Shown one piece after another: positions 6,524-13,481 of a DNA stretch of 16,221 bases. The stretch is from JACDBD01 sp050743385. Lineage in GTDB: Bacteria > Actinomycetota > Acidimicrobiia > IMCC26256 > JACDBD01. The stretch spans positions 1 to 16,221 of the forward strand of contig JBOGFJ010000078.1 of the NCBI GenBank assembly GCA_050743385.1, in the 5' to 3' direction. Position 1 is the first letter of the stretch. Each line of letters begins with the position of its first letter. The notes below the pieces were generated by a model. The model saw only the letters and a program-made list of their open reading frames with translations, was not told the DNA's origin and did no database searches. The translations under genes were made by a program, and so were the position numbers.

Positions 6524-7480
6524 TCAGCCGATCGACCACGAGAACGTCACCGCCAGCGCGTCGTGGTCGGAGAGGGGCTCGCCGTCGGCGCGCCGGAACT
6601 TCTCCCGCTCGAACCGGTGATCGACCACGTCGAGCTCGACACCCCCGCCGCTGCGGAACACGAACTTGTCGATCTGGTCGGCGTCGTCGCCGCAGTCGAC
6701 GGCGTCACACACGTCGGTGAGGTCGGTGGCTTCGAGGAGCTCGGCGAAGACGCCCCGATCGGGTTCCTCGTCGGTGTGGAGGTTGAAGTCGCCGCCGACG
6801 ATCACGGCCCGCCCGGCCGAGTGGTCGCGCAGGAAGTCGGCGAGCTGCTCGTAGTCGGCGGCGCTCTCCTCGACGTCACGCGGCGTGCTGCCCGCTTCGC
6901 CGTGCAGGTTGTAGACGTCGACCTCGACACCGGGCGCAAGCTCGGTGCGGGCGACGGAGAAGCCCTTCTGTGACGGGCAGTCGGCCGCTCCGCCGTCGCT
7001 CGTGTCGAGACTGCCGAAGCACCCCGACCACATCTCCCGCCGGACCTCGCCGAAGGGGAACCTCGACATCCGGTTGAGGCCGTCGGCGACGAGCGCCTCG
7101 GGACGCCGGGGGTCCGACCCGAGGGGCGGCGGAGCCGGCGTCGACACGTACTCGTGGTCGACCTCGGCGATCAGGTCGTCGTGGTAGAAGTCGAAGCCCT
7201 CCGCCCGCGGGACGGGATCGATCCAGTCCTCCTGCACGAGCACGAGGTCGTAGTCGTTCAGCCGCGGGCTGATCAGTGGCGTGTTGGTCGCCGGCTCCGA
7301 GCCCGACAGGCCCTCCGGCAGGCCGGCGACGTTGTAGGTCAGGGCGCGGAACTCGCCCGAGGCGCCCTCGGAGGTCTCGCCGCCGTCGTCGCCGCCGGAC
7401 GAGCACGCCGCGCCGAGCGCCCCGAGCGCCACCATCGCCACCGCCACGATTCCGGCCCTCCCGCCCCGTGCGATCGCCAT
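6524..7480 (-). CDS. Lipoprotein of the endonuclease/exonuclease/phosphatase (DNase I-like) fold
   Basis: A 318-residue predicted lipoprotein with an N-terminal signal sequence (residues 1-25) and lipobox LGAAC, lipidated Cys26. A Ser/Gly/acidic linker (27-42) leads to the enzyme domain. The fold's metal-dependent phosphoesterase motifs are present in order: LTYNVAGLP with Asn50, VQED with Glu84, VYNLHGEAG with His193, VGGDFNLH with Asp231 and Asn233, and the terminal SDHDA with Asp305-His306. It should therefore be a catalytically competent extracytoplasmic hydrolase. Sphingomyelinase-like, inositol-phosphate, nucleic-acid or phospholipid substrates cannot be told apart by eye. The start is the ATG at 7480 because the signal sequence begins there. 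TAGGCT lies 6 nt upstream and no Shine-Dalgarno is seen. It is divergent from the murT operon and convergent with cysH. Confidence 0.92.
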   Translation of the reverse strand: MAIARGGRAGIVAVAMVALGALGAACSSGGDDGGETSEGASGEFRALTYNVAGLPEGLSGSEPATNTPLISPRLNDYDLVLVQEDWIDPVPRAEGFDFYHDDLIAEVDHEYVSTPAPPPLGSDPRRPEALVADGLNRMSRFPFGEVRREMWSGCFGSLDTSDGGAADCPSQKGFSVARTELAPGVEVDVYNLHGEAGSTPRDVEESAADYEQLADFLRDHSAGRAVIVGGDFNLHTDEEPDRGVFAELLEATDLTDVCDAVDCGDDADQIDKFVFRSGGGVELDVVDHRFEREKFRRADGEPLSDHDALAVTFSWSIG

Positions 7481-7486
7481 CGCCGG

Positions 7487-7492
7487 AGCCTA
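7487..7492 (-). promoter_or_regulatory. Putative -10 element of the lipoprotein gene (leaderless)
   Basis: TAGGCT on the minus strand, 6 nt before the ATG, identical in sequence and spacing to the element before the hydrolase gene (2613-2618). No clear -35 can be seen. Confidence 0.4.
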
Positions 7493-7539
7493 TTGAGGGG
7501 GCTGGGGCGGGTCAGGCGCGGGTGGGAAGATGGTCGGCC

Positions 7540-8307
7540 ATGGCCGTCCACGAGGTCGCCCAGCAGGGGTTCGGGAGCGAGGCGGCGACGTACGAGCGGT
7601 CGCGCCCGTCGTACCCCCCCGACGCGGTGGCCTGGCTGGTCGGCAACGTGGGCATCACCGCCGGCGCGACGGTGGTCGACCTCGCCGCCGGCACCGGCAA
7701 GCTCACCCGCCTGCTCGCTCCCACGGGTGCCGACGTCGTCGCGGTCGAGCCCGTCGAGGGGATGCGGCGCGTGCTCGCCGAGGTCGTGGGCGGCGTACCG
7801 GTGGTGGCGGGGACGGCCGAGGCCATGCCCTTCGGCGCGAGAACCCTCGACGCCGTCACCATCGCCCAGGCGTTCCACTGGTTCGACGCCGACCGCGCCT
7901 TCGCCGAGCTGGCACGCGTCCTGCGCTCGGGCGGCCGGGTGGGGATCATCTGGAACGCCCGCGACCGGTCGTACGACTGGGTCGACCAGGCGTGGGCGAT
8001 CATGGACCGGGTCGAGAAGCGGGCGCCGTGGCGCGATCACGAGAACTGGCGGGAGTCGGCGCTGGGCGAGCACCACGGCTTCGGCCCCCTCCACCCGGGG
8101 ACGTTCCATCACGAGCAGCGCTGCGCGCCCGAAGGCGTGATCGATCGCTTCCGGGGCGTCAGCCACATCGCCTCGCTGCCGCCCGACCAGCGCGACGCGG
8201 TGCTCGACGAGCTGCGCGTGCTGGTGGCCACTCATCCCGACACCCGCGGGCGCGCCGAGCTCGTCCTCCCCTACCGCGTCGACGCCTACTGGTGCGAGCG
8301 CACGTGA
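7540..8307 (+). CDS. Class I SAM-dependent methyltransferase
   Basis: A 255-residue class I methyltransferase. Motif I is VVDLAAGTGK (45-54), with Glu70 in AVEPVEGM as the probable ribose-binding acid. AEAMPF (93-98) follows, then AQAFHWFD (109-116), and a motif III-like region with RVLRSGGRVGIIWNARD (126-142). The N-terminus GFGSEAATYERSRPSYP is typical of a common actinobacterial methyltransferase family of unknown substrate. The ATG at 7540 was chosen because the family's N-terminal segment begins there; the reading frame is open further upstream but the extra sequence is low-complexity. It leads the murT-gatD operon, and its stop overlaps the murT GTG (GTGA). Upstream, GAAGAT lies 8 nt before the ATG as a weak -10 candidate, and GGGAAG is a weak ribosome-binding alternative. 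Confidence 0.88.
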   Translation: MAVHEVAQQGFGSEAATYERSRPSYPPDAVAWLVGNVGITAGATVVDLAAGTGKLTRLLAPTGADVVAVEPVEGMRRVLAEVVGGVPVVAGTAEAMPFGARTLDAVTIAQAFHWFDADRAFAELARVLRSGGRVGIIWNARDRSYDWVDQAWAIMDRVEKRAPWRDHENWRESALGEHHGFGPLHPGTFHHEQRCAPEGVIDRFRGVSHIASLPPDQRDAVLDELRVLVATHPDTRGRAELVLPYRVDAYWCERT

Positions 8308-9536
8308 GGCAGATCTCGGGCCGCACCCGCATCGCCGTGTTCGCCGGCCGCGTGGCGGGGTGGTTGTCGCGCCCCACCGGCCGGGGCGCGGGCGCGACCA
8401 TCAGCGGCCGGGTGCTCAACGCCATCGCGCCCGGTGCGCTCGCCGAGCTCGCGCCCGGCCAACGGGTGGCCCTCGTCTCCGCCACCAACGGCAAGACCAC
8501 CACGACCCGGCTGCTGGCGGCGGCGCTCGAGGCCACAGCCATGCCCGTCGTGAGCAACTCGACCGGCGCGAACCTCACGTCGGGCATCGCGCCCACGCTC
8601 GCACGCGCCCGCGGGCCGGGCGCGGCCGTGCTCGAGGTCGACGAGCGGGTCGTGCCCCGCGTCGTCGACCCCCTCGCGGCCGAGCTCCTCGTGCTCGGCA
8701 ACCTGAGCCGCGACCAGCTCGACCGCTACGGGGAGGTGCACGCCGTCGGCGACAGCTGGCGCAAGGTCGCCGAGTCGCACCCCGACCTCCGGATCGTCGC
8801 CAACGCCTCCGACCCGCACGTCGCCTGGGCGGCGACGCCGGCGAAGACGACATGGATCGAGCTCGGCGCGGGATGGCGCAGCGACGCCGCCACCTGCCCG
8901 AGCTGCGGCGCGCTCCTGCACTGGTCGGACCGGGGCTTCGACTGCACCGGCTGCGGCTTCGCCCAGCCGCAGACACCGAACCGGCTCGACGCCGACGGCA
9001 ACCTGGTGCTCGACGGCACGATGATCCCGCTTCACCTGCGCCTCCCGGGGCGGTGGAACCGGGCCAACGCCGCCCTCGCGATCACGGCTGCGGTCACGCA
9101 CTTCGACGTGCCGGTGGCGACCGCCGCCCACGCGGCCGAGAGGATCAGCACGGTCGCCGGCCGTTACCGCACGGTGCGTCTCGACGACGGGCGGCCGTTG
9201 CGCATCCTGCTGGCCAAGAATCCCGCCGGCTGGACCGAGGTGCTCCGGCACCTCGCGCACCGCCCGGGCGCAGTGGTGATCGCGGTGAACGCGCGCGTCG
9301 CCGACGGCAAGGACCCGTCGTGGCTCTGGGACGTACCCTACGAGGTGCTCCGAGGTCATCCCGTTGCGGCGTCGGGCGACCGTGCCCTCGACGTCGCCGT
9401 GCGCCTCCGCTACGCCGAGGTCGACCACATCCTCGAGCCCGACCCGATCCGGGCCGCGCACCTCCTCGAGGGCGACGAGGTGAACGTCATCGCGTCGTAC
9501 ACGCAGTTCTCGGCTCTCTACCGGCGGTACGGGTGA
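8304..9536 (+). CDS. murT: Lipid II isoglutaminyl synthase, Mur-ligase-like subunit
   Basis: MurT with GatD amidates the alpha-carboxyl of D-Glu in lipid II, giving D-isoglutamine in the peptidoglycan stem. The 410-residue protein has a Mur-ligase ATP-binding loop ATNGKTTTTRLL (60-71), and LGNLSRDQLDRYGE (131-144) in the central domain. A four-cysteine ribbon follows, with Cys198, Cys201, Cys214 and Cys217 (CPSC...CTGC), as is characteristic of MurT. The C-terminal DUF1727-type domain begins with LAKNPAGWTEVL. The start is the GTG at 8304, inside a GTGA overlap with the methyltransferase stop, and the N-terminus RTRIAVFAGRVAGWLSR fits the family. The gene ends in another GTGA overlap with gatD, so the two subunits are likely made in a coupled manner. 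Confidence 0.95.
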   Translation: MRQISGRTRIAVFAGRVAGWLSRPTGRGAGATISGRVLNAIAPGALAELAPGQRVALVSATNGKTTTTRLLAAALEATAMPVVSNSTGANLTSGIAPTLARARGPGAAVLEVDERVVPRVVDPLAAELLVLGNLSRDQLDRYGEVHAVGDSWRKVAESHPDLRIVANASDPHVAWAATPAKTTWIELGAGWRSDAATCPSCGALLHWSDRGFDCTGCGFAQPQTPNRLDADGNLVLDGTMIPLHLRLPGRWNRANAALAITAAVTHFDVPVATAAHAAERISTVAGRYRTVRLDDGRPLRILLAKNPAGWTEVLRHLAHRPGAVVIAVNARVADGKDPSWLWDVPYEVLRGHPVAASGDRALDVAVRLRYAEVDHILEPDPIRAAHLLEGDEVNVIASYTQFSALYRRYG

Positions 9537-10288
9537 CGGCCAAACCATCCGTCCTCCGCGTCGGCCTCGTGTACCCCGAGTTGCTGGGCACCTACGGCGA
9601 CCGGGGCAACGCGGTGGTGCTGGTGCAGCGCGCCCGCTGGCGCGGTCACGGTGCCGAGCTGGTCGAGGTGGCGGCGAGCGAGCCCATCCCGGCCTCGCTC
9701 GACATCTACCTCTTCGGTGGCGGCGAAGACGATCCCCAGTCGATGGCGGCCGCCGGGATGCGGGCCTCGGCGGCGAACATCGCCCAGGCACGGGCCGACG
9801 GCGCCGTCGTGCTCGCGGTGTGCGCCGGCTTCCAGCTCATCGGCAACCGCTACGAGACCGGAGACGGCGAGACGATCGACGGTCTCGGGCTCGTCGACGC
9901 CGCGACCCGCGCCGGCTCTCCCCGCCTCATCGGCGAGGTCGTGGTAGCCCCCGGCGACTCCCTCCCGACCCTCACGGGCTTCGAGAACCACGGTGGGCGC
10001 ACGACCCTCGGGCCCGGCGAGCGGCCCCTCGGCCGGGTGGTGACCGGCGGCGGCAACGGGAACGGCCACGACGGCGTGCGTGCCGAGCGCCTGATCGGCA
10101 CGTATCTTCACGGGCCCGTGCTCCCCCGGAACCCCGCCCTCGCCGACCTCTTGCTCTCGTGGGTGCTCGGCGAGCTCGCGCCGCTCGAGTCACAGCCGGA
10201 GCAAGAGCTGCGGGCCGAGCGGCTCGCCGCCGGCTCGGCCGTGCGCCTGCGGAAATGGTGGCAAGACCGACGGCTGGCGCGGGGGTGA
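9533..10288 (+). CDS. gatD: Lipid II isoglutaminyl synthase, glutamine amidotransferase subunit
   Basis: Releases ammonia from glutamine and passes it to MurT for lipid II amidation. The 251-residue protein is a CobB/CobQ-type class I glutaminase. The N-terminus LRVGLVYPELLGTYGDRGN is a strong GatD signature. FGGGEDDPQ (61-69) follows, with the nucleophile Cys97 in LAVCAGFQLIG, FENHGGRT (150-157) and the catalytic His193 in GTYLHGP. The C-terminal about 30 residues are charged and end in RKWWQDRRLARG. The start is the GTG at 9533, overlapping the murT stop. The next gene begins 4 nt after the gatD stop. Confidence 0.95.
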   Translation: MTAKPSVLRVGLVYPELLGTYGDRGNAVVLVQRARWRGHGAELVEVAASEPIPASLDIYLFGGGEDDPQSMAAAGMRASAANIAQARADGAVVLAVCAGFQLIGNRYETGDGETIDGLGLVDAATRAGSPRLIGEVVVAPGDSLPTLTGFENHGGRTTLGPGERPLGRVVTGGGNGNGHDGVRAERLIGTYLHGPVLPRNPALADLLLSWVLGELAPLESQPEQELRAERLAAGSAVRLRKWWQDRRLARG

Positions 10289-10292
10289 GCCG

Positions 10293-11042
10293 GTGAGCCC
10301 CGAGCCCGTCTACGACCGCATCGGCGTCGGCTACTCCCACCGTCGCCGGCCCGACCCGCGCATCGGCGCCCACATCACCGCCGCCCTCGGCGAAGCCCGC
10401 ACGGTGCTCAACATCGGTGCCGGCACCGGGTCGTACGAGCCCACCAACCGGCGAGTGATCGCGCTCGACCCCTCCCGGGTCATGCTCGAGCAGCGCCCCA
10501 CCGGATCGGCACCGGTGGTGCAGGGCGTCGCGGAGACGCTCCCGTTCCCCGACGACACCTTCGACGTCGCCATGACCATCCTCTCGCTCCAGCACTGGAC
10601 CGACCCCGAGCGTGGGCTCGCCGAGGTGCGGCGCGTGTCGCGGCGGCAGGTGTTGCTCACGTGGGACGCCGGCTTCTACGCCGACAGGTTCTGGCTGATG
10701 CGCGACTACTTCCCCGAGGTGGCGGAGTGGGAGCGGACGCGGGCTACGTTCGAGGACGCCTGCGAGCTCTTGCCCGGCTGCCGGTCGGTGGCCGTGCCGG
10801 TGCCGCACGACTGCATCGACGGCTTTGGTGCCGCCTACTGGCGCCGGCCCGAGGCGTATCTCGCCGACGACGTGCGCCAGTCGATCTCGGGTATCGCGCT
10901 CCTCCAAGACGGCGTCGCCGAGCGGGCGGTGCGCCGGCTGCGCGCCGACCTCCACTCCGGCGAGTGGCACCGGCGCAACGCCGAGCTGCTCGACCTCGAC
11001 GAGCTCGACGTGGGCTACCGGCTGGTCATCGCGGAAGGCTGA
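10293..11042 (+). CDS. Class I SAM-dependent methyltransferase (second of the operon)
   Basis: A 249-residue methyltransferase, different in sequence from the one at the start of this operon. Motif I is VLNIGAGTGSYE (38-49), followed by ALDPS with Asp59, GVAETLPFPDDTFDVAMTILSLQHW (78-102, motif II region) and EVRRVSRRQVLLTWD. The N-terminus YDRIGVGYSHRRRPDPRI is a common opening of these enzymes. The substrate is unknown. The start is the GTG at 10293, 4 nt after the gatD stop; a GTG at 10285 is in another frame. Its last 17 nt overlap, on the opposite strand, the end of the TetR-type gene, so transcription of the two genes converges. Confidence 0.88.
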   Translation: MSPEPVYDRIGVGYSHRRRPDPRIGAHITAALGEARTVLNIGAGTGSYEPTNRRVIALDPSRVMLEQRPTGSAPVVQGVAETLPFPDDTFDVAMTILSLQHWTDPERGLAEVRRVSRRQVLLTWDAGFYADRFWLMRDYFPEVAEWERTRATFEDACELLPGCRSVAVPVPHDCIDGFGAAYWRRPEAYLADDVRQSISGIALLQDGVAERAVRRLRADLHSGEWHRRNAELLDLDELDVGYRLVIAEG

Positions 11043-12357
11043 TTCCGCGCAAGGCCACCTCGCTCACGATCTCGGCGATCTGCTCCGCCGACTCCTGCGG
11101 CCGGTTCATGACCCGCAGGAGCAGCATGTTCGTCACCAGCGCGGCGAGCTCGAACGCGTCGAAGTCGTCGCGGATGACGCCCTGCGCTTGGCCGGCGCGC
11201 ACGGTGGGTGTGAGGAGCTGCGGCAGGGGCACGACTGCGCGCGGATCGCTCGGCCCGATGTGGGTGCCGTAGCGGATCGCCGCTCTCAGCGCGGACTCGT
11301 ACAGGGCATTGGTCAGGCCCCGATGCCGGACGGTGACATCGGCGAGCCGACCGAGGTGGGCGCGGATCACCTCGACGGGCGGTACGCCGTCCTCCAGCCC
11401 GGTGCGCAGCGGCCGCTCGAGCAACGGGAGGTAGCGGGAGAACGCCGCGGCGGCGAGTCCGGGCTTGCCGTGGAACTCGGCGTACACCGCGTCGGCAGGG
11501 ACTCCGGCGTCGGCCGCCAACTCCTCGATTGACGGGTCGTCGTGCACGTCGGCGTCGGCGCGGGCAGCCGTGGCGTCGAGCACGCGCCGTCGGAGCTCGG
11601 CGTCGGCTGGTCGGGAGCGGGGGCCGTGCTCGAAGCGTGAGATGGACGCGAGGGTGTCGTCGAGGTCGGCGTCGTCGCGGACCGGGCGGGTCATGGTGGG
11701 GAGCAACGCCTGCACCGTCTCCGCGAAGAGCGTGGGGCTCACGGCCTCGGGATCGACGCAGTGGCGCACCACCAGGCCCTCCAGGAGCGCCACGAACACC
11801 ATCAGCGCCGAGCTCATCGTGAAGGGAGGGCGGAACTCGCGGCCCCACCGCTCGAGGATGCACTCGAAGGCCGGCGCAAGGTGGTCGGACGCCCCGTCGT
11901 AGCCGGATCGCAGGATCTCGCGGGCGCCGGGGTCGTCGTGCTTGGCCCACAGGCACATCTGCAACTGCAACGCAACGCGGCCGTCGGTGCGCAGGCGCTC
12001 GAAATCGCGGTTGCAGATCCGCTCCATGTGCCCGACGACGTCGGTGTCGGGCAGGTTCGCGACCTCGAAGAGCATGTCGGCGGTCTCGGGCGCGATCTCG
12101 TCGCGACCAGGAGCGAGCGCGTGGCCGGCGAGCTCGTCGAGGTAGTGGGCGCGGCTCGGGAAGTGGTGGTAGAAGGCGCCGGGCGTCACGTCGCCGAGGT
12201 GGCGCACGACCCGGCGGGGCCCGATCTCGGCGAGCAGCTCGTCGAGCGACAGCGCTGCGAACGCCTCCACCCCGGCGTCGAGCATCCGCGTCCTCGAGAC
12301 TTCACCGCGCGCTCGCCGCCGGCGACCGCCGGCTCCGCTCCCCCCTGCGCTCGGCAT
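11026..12357 (-). CDS. Tandem TetR-type transcriptional regulator (two TetR units in one chain)
   Basis: A 443-residue protein, about twice the usual 190-220 residues of TetR regulators, with two recognisable DNA-binding domains. The first covers about 22-78: RTRMLDAGVEAFAALS...VTPGAFYHHFPSRAHYLDEL. The second covers about 254-310: ELRRRVLDATAARA...SIEELAADAGVPADAVYAEFHGKPGLAAAAF. Each is followed by a helical ligand/dimer-type region (about 79-225 and 311-443). The first helix-turn-helix has extra residues (GPRRVVRH) ahead of the recognition helix, and the second has less consensus residues (YAEFHGK for Y.HF..K). The start is the ATG at 12357, and a basic N-terminal stretch GRRRRAR precedes the first domain. 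A -10-like GACAAT lies 9 nt before the ATG, and a palindrome a little further upstream may be its own operator. Ligand and targets are unknown. Confidence 0.9.
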   Translation of the reverse strand: MPSAGGSGAGGRRRRARGEVSRTRMLDAGVEAFAALSLDELLAEIGPRRVVRHLGDVTPGAFYHHFPSRAHYLDELAGHALAPGRDEIAPETADMLFEVANLPDTDVVGHMERICNRDFERLRTDGRVALQLQMCLWAKHDDPGAREILRSGYDGASDHLAPAFECILERWGREFRPPFTMSSALMVFVALLEGLVVRHCVDPEAVSPTLFAETVQALLPTMTRPVRDDADLDDTLASISRFEHGPRSRPADAELRRRVLDATAARADADVHDDPSIEELAADAGVPADAVYAEFHGKPGLAAAAFSRYLPLLERPLRTGLEDGVPPVEVIRAHLGRLADVTVRHRGLTNALYESALRAAIRYGTHIGPSDPRAVVPLPQLLTPTVRAGQAQGVIRDDFDAFELAALVTNMLLLRVMNRPQESAEQIAEIVSEVALRGISLPR

Positions 12358-12366
12358 GCCGGCCCG

Positions 12367-12372
12367 ATTGTC
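12367..12372 (-). promoter_or_regulatory. Putative -10 element of the tandem-TetR gene
   Basis: GACAAT on the minus strand, 9 nt before the ATG at 12357. The -35 position (17-18 nt further upstream) would fall on the palindrome at 12390-12401. No Shine-Dalgarno is evident. Confidence 0.35.
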
Positions 12373-12389
12373 GCAAATGGCGGAGCCGC

Positions 12390-12401
12390 GGGCACGTGCC
12401 C
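12390..12401. promoter_or_regulatory. 12-bp perfect palindrome, candidate operator
   Basis: GGGCACGTGCCC is its own reverse complement. It is centred 38-39 bp upstream of the TetR-type start codon and about 170 bp upstream of the divergent TTG-started gene, where the -35 of the regulator's own promoter would be. This is a typical place for autoregulation by a TetR dimer. It contains a CACGTG core, which could arise by chance in GC-rich DNA. Confidence 0.4.
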
Positions 12402-12506
12402 CCCGAGCGCGGCTTATGTTCGGCCACCCTGCGCGCGAATCGCCGCGGTACCCGAACGGTGCGAATGGAAAGCCCTGCCCTTGTGGCCACCAATCGGCCC
12501 CATCCG

Positions 12507-12535
12507 TTGACGCCGATCGTGGCCATCGCGAGTGT
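12507..12535 (+). promoter_or_regulatory. Putative promoter of the exported LamG-like protein gene
   Basis: TTGACG (12507-12512), a 17-nt spacer and GAGTGT (12530-12535) form a housekeeping-like promoter. Transcription would begin near 12542, leaving a leader of about 25 nt that contains the GAGGAGA Shine-Dalgarno (12552-12558). An alternative -10-like TATGTT lies at 12415-12420 but lacks a -35. Confidence 0.4.
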
Positions 12536-12566
12536 CGGTGCTGCTCGCGAACGAGGAGACGGAGAT

Positions 12567-13370
12567 TTGAGAACTCGACTTCGCTGGATCTTCCCCGTGC
12601 TGGCCGTGTTGACGCTCGCCGCCGCGACCTGCGAGCCGCCGAAGAAGGCGCCGCCCAAGGACGTCCCGCCGGGCGATCCGTGCGCGACGCTCCCAGCGCT
12701 GGGGCTCGACCCGTTCACCCAGGACGAGCTCGACACCAACTGGGGAGCAGACCGCACTTTCCCCACGGGCAGTGTCACCTCGGTGAACTTCGGTGGATGC
12801 GACAACGTTGCTCAGATCGGTATTGACAGCAGCATGGCTAATCCCGACAACAACTTCCTACGCACCGAGGGATTGAAGAAGCCTCCGGGCATGGGGACTG
12901 CCGACAACTTCGGCACGGCAGTCCAGATCAACCTCTTCCTCGATCCTGCGTGGCAGGGCAACGCCGTCCGAGCGGGATTCTGGGTCGTCGGTGACGACGA
13001 GGGCGCGCGGGACGATGACTTCGGCATTGTCGAGTTCACTCACATCGAACCCAGCGATAGTGGCGATCCGCCAATCACCGATGACCATGTGGGCTGGCGG
13101 CTCTGGGACAACGACGCCGGGTGGGTGGAGTCGACCGCGGGCTTCACTTACGGTGAGTGGGTGACGATCCGAATCGAACTCGATCCCAGCGCCGGCGAAT
13201 ACAACTACTTCGTCAATGGCGCGCTGATCGGGACCGTCGGGACCGTCGGAGACGAAGGCGGTGGAACCTTCATCCGGGAGGTGTTCATCAACCAGTACAA
13301 CTTCGGCACACATGTGTTCCCGAGCCTGAGCAGCGACAGCTACACCGGTCACTGGTTTGCGGGCGTCTGA
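12567..13370 (+). CDS. Exported protein with LamG-like beta-sandwich domain, possible lipoprotein
   Basis: I do not recognise the family by name. The TTG start at 12567 has a good Shine-Dalgarno, GAGGAGA, 8 nt upstream, and places a classic signal sequence at the very N-terminus: MRTRLRWIFPVLAVLTLAAA then TCEPPKK. Cys22 could be lipidated, but Thr at -1 is atypical for a lipobox; signal peptidase I cleavage is the alternative. A Lys/Pro-rich linker (24-37) leads to a beta-rich domain of about 220 residues. Its segment GEWVTIRIELDPSAGEYNYFVNGALIGT (197-223) is the pattern of LamG/concanavalin-like sandwiches. Cys39 and Cys78 could form a disulfide. Composition is less GC-rich than its neighbours. 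A longer in-frame ORF from 12396 exists but would bury the signal sequence. A strong hairpin follows at 13451-13470. Confidence 0.75.
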   Translation: MRTRLRWIFPVLAVLTLAAATCEPPKKAPPKDVPPGDPCATLPALGLDPFTQDELDTNWGADRTFPTGSVTSVNFGGCDNVAQIGIDSSMANPDNNFLRTEGLKKPPGMGTADNFGTAVQINLFLDPAWQGNAVRAGFWVVGDDEGARDDDFGIVEFTHIEPSDSGDPPITDDHVGWRLWDNDAGWVESTAGFTYGEWVTIRIELDPSAGEYNYFVNGALIGTVGTVGDEGGGTFIREVFINQYNFGTHVFPSLSSDSYTGHWFAGV

Positions 13371-13450
13371 GCGGACATGGCGTACCGGGCGCTCGGATCG
13401 TCACCGTAAGTAGAAGCCTCGAACTGCTGAGGCCGGAGCGACGCGACCGA

Positions 13451-13470
13451 CCGGGGGCTTCGGCTCCCGG
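13451..13470 (+). terminator. UUCG-loop hairpin after the exported-protein gene
   Basis: CCGGGGGC, TTCG, GCTCCCGG forms an 8-bp stem closed by a UUCG tetraloop, with a single G-U pair when read on the plus strand. It lies 80 nt after the plus-strand stop at 13370 and 11 nt beyond the end of minus-strand ispG. The minus-strand transcript would have an A-C mismatch in the same stem, so it best fits the plus-strand gene. There is no T-run. Confidence 0.6.
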
Positions 13471-13481
13471 CCGCGTCTGCG

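Noticed and set aside
8286..9791. 501-codon minus-strand ORF opposite murT/gatD
   Set aside because: It spans two real overlapping genes on the other strand and has Arg/Pro/Gly-rich shadow composition.
12396..12566. N-terminal extension of the LamG-like gene to the ATG at 12396
   Set aside because: It would place 57 non-conserved-looking residues before a normal signal sequence. The TTG at 12567 has a good Shine-Dalgarno and a suitable promoter upstream.
12418..12826. Cys-rich small ORF beginning MFGHPARESPRY between the TetR-type and LamG-like genes
   Set aside because: It lacks a Shine-Dalgarno, runs out of frame into the signal-sequence region of the better-supported gene, and its cysteines do not form a spaced motif I recognise.
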